Assembly: GCA_021844945.1 (NCBI GenBank)
Contig: JAKBSJ010000001.1
Coordinates: 186,001-250,000 of the forward strand
DNA from: Thermoplasmata archaeon
GTDB lineage: Archaea; Thermoplasmatota; Thermoplasmata; Lutacidiplasmatales; UBA184
Length of the DNA stretch: 64,000 bases
Direction: 5' to 3'
Positions 8,433 through 17,614 of the stretch are shown here, in pieces (the stretch's first letter is position 1; each line of letters opens with the position of its first letter). A program made the translations under genes and the position numbers. The notes under the pieces are model-generated. The model searched no databases. It worked only from the letters and a program-made list of their open reading frames with translations, and was not told the origin of the DNA.

Positions 8433-9395
8433 ATGACGCTTCGCACGGTCATCGCTCTCGGAGGAAACGCGCTCCAGCGCGCGGGCACGTCGGGCACGTG
8501 GTCCGAGGCGGTGCGCCAGATGCGACGGACCGCGCCGGCGATCGTTCGCGTCGCCCAAAGCGGACGCGAGATCCTCCTCACGCACGGGAACGGCCCCCAG
8601 GTAGGGGCCCTGCTGCGGAGCAGCGAGCTTGCCGCCCGCGAGATCCCGGCACCCCCGATGCCGGCGGTAGACGCCGAGTCCGAGGGCCAGATCGGGTACC
8701 TCATCGAACAGGAGATCGACTCCGCCCTCGCCGTTGCCCGAGCACGTCGCCATGTCGCGGCTCTGATCGCCCGGATGGAGGTCTCCCCGCGCGACCCGGA
8801 GTTCCGTTCTCCGTCCAAGCCGGTCGGTCGATTCTACACGGAGATCGAGGCGCGCCGTCTGCGAAAGAGCGAGGGATGGACAATGGTCCACGATACGGCG
8901 AGAGGAGGCTGGCGACGGGTGGTCGCGTCCCCGAAGCCGCTGCGGTGGCTCGAAGCGGATCTCGTCAAGGGGTTCTTCGAATTCGGTCTCGGGTCCCACT
9001 GGATCTTGGTCACCGGCGGCGGGGGCGGGATCGCGGTGGTGCGCCGCGCTCGCGGCCGGTTCGAGGGCGTGGACGCCGTCATTGACAAGGACCTCGGTTC
9101 CGCCGTGATCGCGCGCGCGATCGGCGCCGACACCCTCGCGATCGTCACCGACGTGCCCGGGGTGGCTACCGGGTTCGGGACCCCGTCGGAGCGCTGGCTC
9201 GGCGCGACGACGCTCGAGGAGCTGGAACGTCGGAGCGCCGCCGGCGAGTTCCCGAAGGGGACCATGGGGCCGAAGGTCGAGGCCGGGATCGACTTCCTGC
9301 GCGCGGGCGGTCGGGAGTTTGTCGTAACGGATATCCCGTCACTGGACCGCGCACTTCGCGGCGAAGCCGGGACCCGGGTCCGCTCGCGCCGTTAG
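8433..9395 (+). CDS. arcC: Carbamate kinase
   Basis: Carbamate kinase interconverts carbamoyl phosphate plus ADP with carbamate plus ATP. The 320-residue product shows the amino acid kinase fold: IALGGNALQR at the N-terminus, LLTHGNGPQVG at about residue 50, VTGGGGGIAVV at about 200, the IDKDLGSA element, and KGTMGPKVEAGIDF near the C-terminus. The ATG at 8433 is chosen because the GGN motif then sits at residue 10, as usual. It converges on an arginine deiminase gene with a 4-base overlap of stop regions. The two belong to the same ATP-yielding arginine pathway but are on opposite strands. Confidence 0.95.
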   Translation: MTLRTVIALGGNALQRAGTSGTWSEAVRQMRRTAPAIVRVAQSGREILLTHGNGPQVGALLRSSELAAREIPAPPMPAVDAESEGQIGYLIEQEIDSALAVARARRHVAALIARMEVSPRDPEFRSPSKPVGRFYTEIEARRLRKSEGWTMVHDTARGGWRRVVASPKPLRWLEADLVKGFFEFGLGSHWILVTGGGGGIAVVRRARGRFEGVDAVIDKDLGSAVIARAIGADTLAIVTDVPGVATGFGTPSERWLGATTLEELERRSAAGEFPKGTMGPKVEAGIDFLRAGGREFVVTDIPSLDRALRGEAGTRVRSRR

Positions 9396-10699
9396 ACCGG
9401 CGTCCGCGCGAGCGCGCACGTCATGCAATGCGCCGCGCCGTAACCGCCCGTGATCTCTTCGAGGCGGATCGTCCGGGCGTGAATGCCGAGCTCGGCGATC
9501 TCCGGTTTGTACGGGAAGAACTGCCCGAGGTTCCCGAGCCGACGGCGGTCCTTGAGCGCCTGGCGCAACAGGGGGCCGTAGCGGCGGGGGTTCGCGCGGG
9601 AAGCCGCCGCGAGACTCTGCAGCACCCGAGGGACGATCCGCTCGACTTCGAAGGTCAGGATGCGTCGGTCCCGAAGGCAGAGGAAGTTGGAAGCGTAGCT
9701 CACCTGTTCGAGCGTCGTGATGGGAAGGATCCGGAATCCCTTGGAACGCAAGTACCGGGAGAGAGGTTGCGTTCCCGGTACACGGTGCCGTCCGTGCCGG
9801 GTCCGAGGGCCGTATACCTCGACCTTTGCTGCCCGTAGCAGCGGCTCGCATCCTACGGCAATCCCCTCCCCGGCGAAGTTGAGGTACGTGTCGACATGCA
9901 TATCCACCATTGGATCCCGTTCGTCCCCGGGGATCAGCGGGTGGGCCGGCTGACGAACGACCGCGATCTCGGGGAACCCGGTATCCATGCGAAGGAACTG
10001 CTCGACGCCGTTGCGGTTCGTACGATCCCCGAGGCCGAGGAGCGCGAACGTACCGGCGGGCAGGAAATCACCTCCTTCGAAGGTCCCGGGAGCGCGGATG
10101 GACCCTGCGATGCGGACCCCCATGGCGCGGAGGACCGCCCGCGTGAGCGGAGGCTCGCCCCGCCGTTGGGGTTTCGACATCCTTCCGAACACGAAACCGC
10201 GGGCGGTGAGCGCCTGCTGGTCGCGCATGAAATACAGGTTGGCGAGCGGCGCGTCGAGCTGCACCTGAGGCAGGATGACCCGAGCCCCGGCGTGTCGTTC
10301 GAGCCGGATCGTCGGACGTAGGAACAGGATGTTGAAAATGCTCTCGGCGTCGAAGCGAGAGAGGTTCCGGCGCAGCGCGGTCCGGGCGTCGCGGACCATC
10401 GCCGCTGAACCGGTATACCGCACGGTTCGGAGAACCTCTCTTCGGATCCGCTCCACGAGCTCGGGCCGTTCTCGGGCCGCCGCCACGATCCACTCCTTCA
10501 AGCGGTGGACGACTACGCCGGCGTCCGTGAGGGCCTGTTCGAGGGCCCGATGCTCGGCGATCGCCCCGGTGAGACTGAATGCCTCCTCGTAGAGGAACGA
10601 GTAAGGCTCAAGCAGACCGAAGAACATCTCCACTCCGGGTCGGTGCACAAGGACCTCGCGCAAGGGGTCCCACTCCGCTCGCGCGACGTTCGCGACCAC
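9392..10699 (-). CDS. arcA: Arginine deiminase family protein
   Basis: Arginine deiminase hydrolyses arginine to citrulline and ammonia. The 435-residue protein has the guanidino-modifying fold: an N-terminal VLVHRPGVE, the FEGGDFLPAG acidic pair at about 228-237, MHVDTYLNF with the catalytic His, and a C-terminal GAAHCMTCALAR whose first Cys is the expected nucleophile. The match is good, but other family members (dihydrolase or amidinotransferase) have a similar core, so the substrate is inferred. The GTG start at 10699 is the only good candidate before the conserved N-terminus. The neighbouring carbamate kinase supports the arginine assignment. Confidence 0.87.
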   Translation of the reverse strand: MVANVARAEWDPLREVLVHRPGVEMFFGLLEPYSFLYEEAFSLTGAIAEHRALEQALTDAGVVVHRLKEWIVAAARERPELVERIRREVLRTVRYTGSAAMVRDARTALRRNLSRFDAESIFNILFLRPTIRLERHAGARVILPQVQLDAPLANLYFMRDQQALTARGFVFGRMSKPQRRGEPPLTRAVLRAMGVRIAGSIRAPGTFEGGDFLPAGTFALLGLGDRTNRNGVEQFLRMDTGFPEIAVVRQPAHPLIPGDERDPMVDMHVDTYLNFAGEGIAVGCEPLLRAAKVEVYGPRTRHGRHRVPGTQPLSRYLRSKGFRILPITTLEQVSYASNFLCLRDRRILTFEVERIVPRVLQSLAAASRANPRRYGPLLRQALKDRRRLGNLGQFFPYKPEIAELGIHARTIRLEEITGGYGAAHCMTCALARTPV

Positions 10700-10768
10700 T
10701 TCGGTCTCCCTCCGGGTACGGACCCGGGCGGCCCATCTAATGGTGTCGGTGGTGGGCGAGGTCCCGGC

Positions 10769-11707
10769 TCACCCGGGCGTTGGCCCGGGAAGGCGGGTCG
10801 CGGCGGTCCCCTCTTTCGCGACCCGGACGATGTCGGAGATCTCGAGCAGGATGGCGCTTCGTGGGCCGTCCTCGAAGGCGCCGCGGCACAGGGCGTCCAC
10901 GCTCAGCACGAAGACCGTCGCGGTGGCCTGGTTCACGAGCACTCGTACCGACTGAGGGTCCTTGACCCACGGGTTGCCCGCTATGCGTTGGCGGATCTGC
11001 TCGAGAAGAGGGCGAACGTCGATCGTCGTCGGCACGTCGAATTTCGCGCGGACCCACCGCTGCCCGACCTCGTGGGTCAGGACGGCAGCCTGGAGGAGGA
11101 TGCTGTTCGGGATCTGAACGATGGGTCCCTCGTCGAGGACCACCGACGAGTAGACGATCCCTAGGGACCGCACGATCCCCGTGTAACCGGGAAACAGGAA
11201 GTCCTGCGAGTAGAACTTCGGTGGATACGCCGGGATGTCGACACCGAACTGCCACGTCACGATCGTGACGCGGTCCCCGGGCTGCATCGGGTGCGCGGAA
11301 AGGAGCACGACCCCCGAGATGATGTTGGAGAGCGCCGTCTGGCTCGCGAGCCCGAGGACGAGCCCCGCGAAGGTGCCGCCCGCGAGGAGGCCAATGCTGT
11401 TGACGTTCGCCGAAAGGAGGATCGCGAACGCGAGCGCCGCGTACGCAGCGAAGCGATAGGCGCTGATGATCACCCCGCCCCAGCGAGGGGCCGACCTGGA
11501 GGAGATCAGGCGAGTGAGGAGCCGCTCTATTCCCAGGACCGCGATCAAGCCGAAGACGGCCGTCAGCAGCACCCTAATCCAAAGGGTTCCGGCGAAGACC
11601 GACGGGTAGACGGAGTCCACCACGTAGTACACGCCCGCGGCGGCCGCAACGACCGCGGCGAGGATGCCGATGGCGAAGAGCACGACGTTGCGTGGGGACT
11701 CGGCCAT
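10769..11707 (-). CDS. MscS-family mechanosensitive channel
   Basis: Small-conductance channels of this family open on membrane tension and release solutes during hypo-osmotic shock. The 312-residue product has three N-terminal hydrophobic helices (about 8-30, 45-65 and 80-100). These are followed by the Gly/Ala-rich pore helix SIGLLAGGTFAGLVLGLASQ and the beta domain entry QPGDRVTI. The loop between GDRV and the following strand is longer than usual (a PPKFYSQDFLFP insertion). The ATG at 11707 lies about 25 bases after an AT-rich box. Confidence 0.93.
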   Translation of the reverse strand: MAESPRNVVLFAIGILAAVVAAAAGVYYVVDSVYPSVFAGTLWIRVLLTAVFGLIAVLGIERLLTRLISSRSAPRWGGVIISAYRFAAYAALAFAILLSANVNSIGLLAGGTFAGLVLGLASQTALSNIISGVVLLSAHPMQPGDRVTIVTWQFGVDIPAYPPKFYSQDFLFPGYTGIVRSLGIVYSSVVLDEGPIVQIPNSILLQAAVLTHEVGQRWVRAKFDVPTTIDVRPLLEQIRQRIAGNPWVKDPQSVRVLVNQATATVFVLSVDALCRGAFEDGPRSAILLEISDIVRVAKEGTAATRLPGPTPG

Positions 11708-11810
11708 GTCCGTACAGCTTCTAGGGGTTCTAATCTCTTAGGAGGGACCGCGGCTTCTTCGCAGCCCCGTCGACCGGCGCAGATTAATTCCCGTCGCCGT
11801 TACGGAGGGA

Positions 11811-12383
11811 GTGGTTCCGGAACTCCTACGGCCGGCCCGTCGGGACGACATCCCGGCCTTGGTGGACCATCGGCACCGTATGTTCCTTGACATCGGGGGG
11901 AGGACCGAAGACCAGATCGCGGCGCACGACGCCCGGTACCGTCGTTGGGTGCGAGCACGGCTGGCCCGACGGGAAGTGTTCGGCTATATCGCCGAGGGCG
12001 GCGACGGCCGCGCGCTGGCGAGCGCGCTCCTTTGGCTCCGACCCGACCACCCGCGGCCGGGCACGACGAAGGACCGTACTCCCTACGTATTCTCGGTCTA
12101 CACCGCGCCGTCGGCGCGGCGGAAGGGTCTCGCAACCCGATTGGTCCGGCGGTTGGTCGAGGAAGCCCGACGACACGGGTACCCTCGCATCGTGCTGCAC
12201 GCATCCGAAATGGGGCTGCCCGTTTACGAGAAGCTCGGGTTCGAACGGACCCGGGAGATGCGCATCGTGTTCGACCGGTTGAGGACGTCGCGTGCGAGGG
12301 TCAGTCGATCTCGAGCGCGTCGCCGATCCGCGTCGACCCGGGCCGGACGACGCGCGCGTACCAACCGCGGCGGGAGAGCGTAG
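11811..12383 (+). CDS. GNAT-family N-acetyltransferase
   Basis: The 190-residue product is a Gcn5-related acetyltransferase; the substrate is unknown. The acetyl-CoA loop is RRKGLATRLV at about residues 104-113, preceded by the VFSVYTAP strand and followed by GLPVYEKLGFE. The last 30 or so residues are a low-complexity Arg/Ser-rich tail that overlaps the MOSC gene on the other strand by 83 bases. That tail may be non-conserved read-through. The GTG at 11811 is 25 bases after a GATTAAT box at about 11782-11788. Confidence 0.88.
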   Translation: MVPELLRPARRDDIPALVDHRHRMFLDIGGRTEDQIAAHDARYRRWVRARLARREVFGYIAEGGDGRALASALLWLRPDHPRPGTTKDRTPYVFSVYTAPSARRKGLATRLVRRLVEEARRHGYPRIVLHASEMGLPVYEKLGFERTREMRIVFDRLRTSRARVSRSRARRRSASTRAGRRARTNRGGRA

Positions 12384-12786
12384 CCCGGAGGAACGCGGGC
12401 AACTTGTCGTTCCCCACGTAGGGCAGATATCGCAGGCGTTCGCACGGCGTGCACGCCCGCGTCGTCCGCAGTTCCGCGCGCCCCAGGCGAACGGTGCGTC
12501 CGGGCCGGAAATCCGGCCAGGCGATACCACGTATACCCACGTTCTCACCGAGATCTCCCGGACGCACCGGCCAACCCTCCTGACGCAGCTCATCGAGGAT
12601 CTCGTGGGGAAGGAGTAGAACGGCCGAATCCGGGTCTCCGTGGAGCTCCTCGGTCCGGAAATTGTTGTAGTCTCCGCGCGTTCCACTCGGGGTCAGCTCG
12701 ACCTCCGGAACGGATTGTTTGGGCAGGCCCGGTTCCCCCGGTACACGCTCCTTCACGAACAGACCGACTACGCGCCCCGCCGGCAT
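12301..12786 (-). CDS. MOSC-domain protein
   Basis: MOSC domains bind sulfur on a conserved cysteine and act in molybdenum cofactor sulfuration or as molybdoenzyme-like reductases. The 161-residue product is a stand-alone MOSC domain. It shows GDLGENVGIRG at about residue 85 and TRACTPCERL at about 116, the latter containing the sulfur-carrying Cys, as in YiiM-like or bacterial MOSC proteins. The start is ATG 12786; an upstream extension is unlikely. Its 3' end overlaps the GNAT gene. Confidence 0.88.
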   Translation of the reverse strand: MPAGRVVGLFVKERVPGEPGLPKQSVPEVELTPSGTRGDYNNFRTEELHGDPDSAVLLLPHEILDELRQEGWPVRPGDLGENVGIRGIAWPDFRPGRTVRLGRAELRTTRACTPCERLRYLPYVGNDKLPAFLRATLSRRGWYARVVRPGSTRIGDALEID

Positions 12787-13330
12787 GGTCCACCGTCGTA
12801 TGTCATACCCACGACCAGATAATCGTGACCTGGCCGATGGGCCGGCCGCAGATCGGGCCACGCTACATTCCCGTGTCTACTCCGGTGGGCAGAGGGCGCC
12901 GGGGCGATCGCCGCGGGGATGCGAAGCTCATCTCAGAAGGTCGAGGCGGGGCCCCCGTGCGGCTCCCGCAGAGCGATGGCACGACGCCCCGCCCGTGAGA
13001 TTATCTCGCCCGCGGCGGGCGCTTGGAGTTCAAGGAACCTCGTCGGGAGTTCTCGATACGGATCCGCCGGGGCGAGCAATGGGGTGCGCGCGAGGTACGG
13101 GACGTAGCCGTGTTCCGCGATCCCCTTCCCAACGAGCCTGTCGCGAGCCGGCCACTTCAGCTCGCGCGTCCGGCCTGCCTGGACCGGAGGCGAATCGGCG
13201 CAAGGGGGAGGGAGCGAACGCACGAATGGAGCCGGCGCGGAGTATAAGGACCCCCGAGACTGACCGACCCTTCAATCGAGGCGCGGGAGGGCGCTTCGCA
13301 GCGACGAAGGGTGGATGCGACCGACGCACA
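12787..13330. other. 544-base intergenic stretch with one doubtful ORF
   Basis: This gap separates the divergent MOSC and FUSC genes. An 11-base palindrome GTATGTCATAC at 12798-12808 lies directly before the MOSC start and could be an operator. A minus-strand frame at 12933-13223 (96 codons, GTG start) reads like protein in its middle, but I recognise no family. A TATA-like AGTATAAGG at 13241-13249 lies between that frame and FUSC. Nothing else is evident. Confidence 0.4.
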
Positions 13331-14437
13331 ATGAGCGCGACCGAGAGAGCCGCACCGCCGACCGTGAGCACGGTGGTGCTCGATCCGCTCTCCCAGTTCG
13401 ATCGTCCGCGGATCGACTGGTTCTCCGGGATCGTCGTCGCGGCCTTCCTGAGCATCCCCGTCGCCTTCGCGCTCGGGACCCACGACAAGGCTGCGTGGAT
13501 CGTGGTCGCCCTGGGGGCCCTGAACGTCTTCATCGGCCAGGGCCTCCTTGACTTTCGCCACCGATCACGGGCGGCGTTCTTGGCGCTCGGCCTCAACGCC
13601 GTCGGTCTCGCCGCCGGCTCGCTCGTCGCCACGACGGGGAACTTTGAGTTTCCCCTGATCGCGATCTCGATCGCCGGGTTTGAGCTCGTCAACCTCGTCC
13701 CATACTGTCGGATCGTGGGTCTGGCAGCGGGTGCGATGTTCGCGTTCGGGATTGGGATCCGCCACACGGGTCTCACTTCCCCTGGCCTGCTCGCGGTTCT
13801 CGCACTAGCCGGAGGGGTTCTCGCGCTCGCCGGGATCTACCTTCAGCGCGCGTGGATCCTCGCCCAGGGCCGGCGCGCTCAACGATCGGGGAGGGTTTCG
13901 ATACGTTGGGAACCTCCCGACCTGCCGCTGCCCGATCTGCCGGCTCGGCGGACGGTGTTCACGACGGCCATCGCCGCCGGAGTCGCGGCATCGCTCGCGT
14001 TCGCGCTGGGGGCCTGGCTCGGCCTCGCGCACGATTATTGGACGATCCTGTCGGTCATCGTCGTGCTTCAGGTGGGGTTCATGGCGACGCTGGACATGGC
14101 GGTCGTGCGGATGACCGGAACGGTCGCGGGAGCCGCGTTGGGCGGTTTGCTCGTGATCTACGTCACGGGGGCGTGGGCCATGGGGGTCGCCATCGCCGCG
14201 CTGTCGGCCATCACTATCAGTGTACGGTCTGCGAGTCCATCCCTGTATGTTCTCAGCCTCACCCCATGGGTCCTGCTGTTGCTGGGGATCAGCTCCGAGA
14301 GCGGCTGGGCGGCCGCGGAGGCTCGCGTCGTCGCGACGCTGATCGGCGGGTTGTTCGCCCTCGCGGGCGCGTTCGCTGCGTGGGCGATCCTTCGCTCTCC
14401 CAACTCGCCCGTGAATTCCCAGCCCTCGCGATCGTGA
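13331..14437 (+). CDS. FUSC-family membrane protein
   Basis: FUSC proteins (fusaric acid resistance/aromatic acid exporter type) are membrane efflux or permease components. The 368-residue protein has two sets of about five transmembrane helices separated by a hydrophilic loop at about residues 185-215. The second half contains the hallmark DYWTILSVIVVLQ and the RMTGTVAGAALGGL helix. It lacks the large cytoplasmic domain of bacterial YccS/AaeB. The reading frame extends upstream, but the ATG at 13331 gives a normal N-terminus. The substrate is unknown. Confidence 0.85.
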   Translation: MSATERAAPPTVSTVVLDPLSQFDRPRIDWFSGIVVAAFLSIPVAFALGTHDKAAWIVVALGALNVFIGQGLLDFRHRSRAAFLALGLNAVGLAAGSLVATTGNFEFPLIAISIAGFELVNLVPYCRIVGLAAGAMFAFGIGIRHTGLTSPGLLAVLALAGGVLALAGIYLQRAWILAQGRRAQRSGRVSIRWEPPDLPLPDLPARRTVFTTAIAAGVAASLAFALGAWLGLAHDYWTILSVIVVLQVGFMATLDMAVVRMTGTVAGAALGGLLVIYVTGAWAMGVAIAALSAITISVRSASPSLYVLSLTPWVLLLLGISSESGWAAAEARVVATLIGGLFALAGAFAAWAILRSPNSPVNSQPSRS

Positions 14438-14443
14438 GCGAGA

Positions 14444-15208
14444 TTAGGTCGGCCTCCGTGCCGACGAAGGTTCGCCGGCCATGGAGCGATCCGAGACTCC
14501 CCGGTCGGGAGGAACGAGGGGGGCCGTGGCCACGATGACGCGGAGTCCCGGCGCACCCCCTATGGCAATGCCGGACGCGCCTTCGACGAGGGCCCCCTCG
14601 CCCGCCTCGAGCCCAAATCCGCCCACGGTCCCGGCGCCGCTGAGGGCGTACACGATCGCCTTGCGATCGTGCCCGACCCGCACGAACGATGTGCTGTGCT
14701 GTACGAACTCGATTTCGCGGCACTCCAGACCGGCGGCGGACTTCATCTCCGCGCCGCTCCCTACAAGATGGCGGACGAGGGCGGTGTCCTCGTAGGTGGG
14801 AGTCTCGGGCCGGTGACTCGACTGAAGGCGCATCTCGGGCAATACCCTCGTTAACGACAGCACGAGCGCGAACCAGCGCACAGACGGCCCCTGGACGGCG
14901 CTAATCGAATGGGTGATGCGCGAGGTCGAGCTGAGAAGAAGGGCAGAGCCCGGTGCGACGGTCTTGGCCGGCCCATCGCCGACGCGGTACGCGGCGAATC
15001 CCTCGCTCACGTAGGTGAGTACCTCCTGCCGTTCGTGGCCATGAGGGGGGAATTGGCGAGTGCGGTTGGTGACGGTCTCCCCTACGCGCTCGAAGGGCTC
15101 CCACGCGAGGAGGCCCGCCGAGGGAATGATGAGGCGTGTGGTCGCCGTCGCGGATTGGACCTCCCCGGCGATGATCCGAACAAAGGGTGCGAGTCTTGAG
15201 GCGCCCAC
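14444..15208 (-). CDS. Pirin-family bicupin
   Basis: Pirins are two-domain cupins; some bacterial members are quercetin dioxygenases, others regulate through protein contacts. In the 254-residue product the N-terminal cupin has the metal-binding pattern FPPHGHERQEVLTYVSEG at about residues 53-70, and a second, weaker cupin follows. The GTG start at 15208 is the first in frame. The gene is tail-to-tail with FUSC (6 bases) and divergent from an SRPBCC gene. Confidence 0.83.
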   Translation of the reverse strand: MGASRLAPFVRIIAGEVQSATATTRLIIPSAGLLAWEPFERVGETVTNRTRQFPPHGHERQEVLTYVSEGFAAYRVGDGPAKTVAPGSALLLSSTSRITHSISAVQGPSVRWFALVLSLTRVLPEMRLQSSHRPETPTYEDTALVRHLVGSGAEMKSAAGLECREIEFVQHSTSFVRVGHDRKAIVYALSGAGTVGGFGLEAGEGALVEGASGIAIGGAPGLRVIVATAPLVPPDRGVSDRSMAGEPSSARRPT

Positions 15209-15296
15209 GGAGGGCGTATCCGTACCGGGATATGAAGGGAGACGGCCGGGCGCCCGGCGCTACGTCTGAAATAGCCTTTCTCTTTGAGGGAGGACC

Positions 15297-15767
15297 ATGG
15301 CGATTCTGACGGCGCAGTACCGGTTCCAGCAGAGATTCCCGGTTCCCGCCCCCCGGGCCTTCCGCTGGTGCCTCGATTTCCGTCCCGGTGACCTCGCCCT
15401 TGAGGGTGTCCGGGGGAAGCGAAGGGTCCGCCGGATCGCCGACGATCTTGTGATCCTTACGGACACGATCTTCCGGTACGGGAAGTCATCGATCGTCAAG
15501 ACCAAGCTCGTCCGCATCCGACCCTCCGAGATGTCCTGGACGAGCACCCACTTGACCGGACCGCATCGGCTCTCGCAGTTCTGGTACCGGATCGTTTCCG
15601 ATGGCCCTCGGGCATCGCACCTCGACTTCACGGGATTCCACGTCGAGCGGAACGTTTCGAGCACTGGTGCGGCCGCCCGAGCGAAGCTCGCCGCACGCCT
15701 CGCGAGAGAGGACGCCCGAGGCTGGAAGCATTACGCGGCCGCGATGACCGCGGACCTCGGCCCCTAA
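15297..15767 (+). CDS. SRPBCC/START-like ligand-binding protein
   Basis: The 156-residue product starts with a strand and paired aromatic residues (FPVPAPRAFRWCLDF) typical of the SRPBCC helix-grip fold. It ends with the long amphipathic helix expected of that fold (ARAKLAARLAREDARGWK). Such proteins bind hydrophobic ligands in a central cavity, and the ligand is not predictable here. The ATG at 15297 follows a GAGGGAGGA ribosome binding site at 15285-15293, one of the clearer Shine-Dalgarno sequences in the window. Confidence 0.72.
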   Translation: MAILTAQYRFQQRFPVPAPRAFRWCLDFRPGDLALEGVRGKRRVRRIADDLVILTDTIFRYGKSSIVKTKLVRIRPSEMSWTSTHLTGPHRLSQFWYRIVSDGPRASHLDFTGFHVERNVSSTGAAARAKLAARLAREDARGWKHYAAAMTADLGP

Positions 15768-15932
15768 CGGCAAACGTGAGCCGGGGCCCGAACCCGTCTA
15801 TGCCAGTCCCGGAGAGCGCGGGATCTTACCCGGTGCTGGCACGAGCGACCCGACCATCCGAGCCGTCGAGCGCCGGGGTCGACGCACCGCGCCGGATACA
15901 TGCGGTAACGCCGGCACGCTCCCTGAGAAGGT

Positions 15933-17123
15933 CTATGGCGACGAAGCGGAGTCGAAGCGCGTGGAGGCCGGTTCGGACGTGCCGGACCGGCCCGACGTCG
16001 GCTTCACGGGACGCCCAGGCGGCACGCCGAGCCAGCGGTCGCGTCGCGGTCGGTCGATCTCGGCCGCGAGGAGAAGGGCATACCCCCCAGGAGTCAGTAC
16101 CGTATCTGGCGGCGGAGCGAGGATGGCACGAAACCCGGGATCGTCCCCGGTCCGGCTCGGGTCTGGCTGGGCGACTCCGACTAGGATTGCCCCGGTCGAT
16201 TCGCGGAGGCGGCGGGAAGCCGTGTCGAAGTCGAGGCCCACCAAGGGGTTGGGGGGCCGGAGGGGGTACTCTTCCATCCCATAGTGGTAGCTCGAGGTTG
16301 TCAGGTCGTCGAACGTCTGGGCGATCTCCGGCTCGATCGCCGCGGCCGCGACCATCCGCCCTCCGAGATCGGAGGGGGAGATCACGTAGGTGACGCCGGC
16401 CGCGTGAAGCGTTTCCCGCAGCTCTTCCCGCAGCACGGCAACTACCACGCGCAGACCGGGGGCGAGCTGCTTGAGGAGTAAGGCGGTCAGGACGTTTCGA
16501 CCGTCGTCGTCGCTCGCCACGATCGCCTCCGCGGCGTCGGAAAGATTGAGTAGACGCAATGCCGCCCCCTGCGCGTAGTCTCCCAGCGCGAGGAAGACAT
16601 CCTCGTCCCGGGAGACCCGGGCTGCCAAAAGGGGATCCCGACGCGCCTCCGCGAGGAAGTGGGCGACGAACGTGCGGATCTCCGCGAGGAACTCCTGCTG
16701 GCGCGTCATGATGGCGACCCGGCGTCCTGCGAGCAGGAGTTCCTGAAGGGCCGCGCGGGCCGTCGCCGTCCAGCCGAGAAGCAGAACGTGCCCCCGGAAC
16801 TTCGTCCCGTTCAAGCCGAGCAATTCCTCCTCCCGCGTCCGGATCGCTAATGTGTTTATCTGGGATATCAGGTACCCGAGAATTCCCAGTGTCGAACCGG
16901 CCAAGACGATCGCGAATATCTTGGAGAGAGGGTTCGTCGGGACGACGTCTCCGTATCCTACGGTCGAGACGGTGATCACGCCCCAGTAAACCCCTTGGAA
17001 CGGTGAGACCCCCTGCGTGAGCACGAAGCCGATGACGCAGACCCCGAAGATTCCGCCGATCACGGCGACGGGCTTCCAGATTCCGGAGAGGAGCGCGCGG
17101 ACTTGCACGGGTCCGTGGAGCAC
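15933..17123 (-). CDS. Two-TM potassium channel with RCK domains
   Basis: This is a ligand-gated K+ channel of the MthK/TrkA-N type. The 396-residue protein has a TM helix at about 17-36 and a pore loop with the selectivity filter TVGYGD at about 54-59. A second TM helix (about 68-90) is followed by an RCK-N domain beginning at VLLLGWTATARAALQEL, where GW replaces the dinucleotide GxG as in MthK. The RCK-C domain starts near GLDFDTASRRLRE at about 295. The start is uncertain by a few codons; the C-terminal 30 residues are low complexity. Confidence 0.93.
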   Translation of the reverse strand: MLHGPVQVRALLSGIWKPVAVIGGIFGVCVIGFVLTQGVSPFQGVYWGVITVSTVGYGDVVPTNPLSKIFAIVLAGSTLGILGYLISQINTLAIRTREEELLGLNGTKFRGHVLLLGWTATARAALQELLLAGRRVAIMTRQQEFLAEIRTFVAHFLAEARRDPLLAARVSRDEDVFLALGDYAQGAALRLLNLSDAAEAIVASDDDGRNVLTALLLKQLAPGLRVVVAVLREELRETLHAAGVTYVISPSDLGGRMVAAAAIEPEIAQTFDDLTTSSYHYGMEEYPLRPPNPLVGLDFDTASRRLRESTGAILVGVAQPDPSRTGDDPGFRAILAPPPDTVLTPGGYALLLAAEIDRPRRDRWLGVPPGRPVKPTSGRSGTSEPASTRFDSASSP

Positions 17124-17335
17124 CGTACCGGATTATCCCTGTTGCCCCGTACCGGGCCCTCCGCTCGGGGCGTTGTTAACAGGGGCGTGGCGACGGGAGT
17201 TGGTGATGATACCACCGGCAGGAACCTCATCCGCATCCGTAGGTCTGCGGTCGTTGCACGGCGCAACAACCCCGGGCGTGCTCCGGCCCACGATGGCCGT
17301 AGGGTCGAACCGCCGTCGCTCGCATCCCACCGCGA

Positions 17336-17563
17336 TCATCGGACTCGGAACGCATAGAATATTACCAGGACGTCGAGCAGTCCCTGAATGACGGCCCCTT
17401 CCGTGAGTGCGATGAGCCCGAAGCTAGCCATCACCATCAGAACGAGGCTCGCTCCGAGACCGAATAGGATCTCTTGCCGCGCGACCCGCAGCTCCTCCCA
17501 TCGGCGGAGGCGGGTCTCGTACGTAGGTCCACGGCTCTCCCGGAGAGTGAGGGGCCCGTTCAC
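17336..17563 (-). CDS. Small two-TM membrane protein
   Basis: The 75-residue product begins with a charged segment (RLRRWEELRVARQEI) followed by a hydrophobic stretch at about residues 34-71 that can form two membrane helices. No family is recognised. It is divergent from the ChrB-type gene across 51 bases, where a TTTTAT box at about 17577-17582 could drive the plus-strand gene. It could be a spurious frame, but the composition is convincing. Confidence 0.5.
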   Translation of the reverse strand: MNGPLTLRESRGPTYETRLRRWEELRVARQEILFGLGASLVLMVMASFGLIALTEGAVIQGLLDVLVIFYAFRVR

Positions 17564-17614
17564 GGCGCCGCGGTGGTTTTATCGCGCCGTCATCTCTCGC
17601 TGCCCGAGGCTCCC

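Noticed and set aside
15776-16393. Plus-strand frame of 205 codons
   Set aside because: It is antisense to the end of the potassium channel gene and shows only Arg/Ser/Pro-rich shadow composition.
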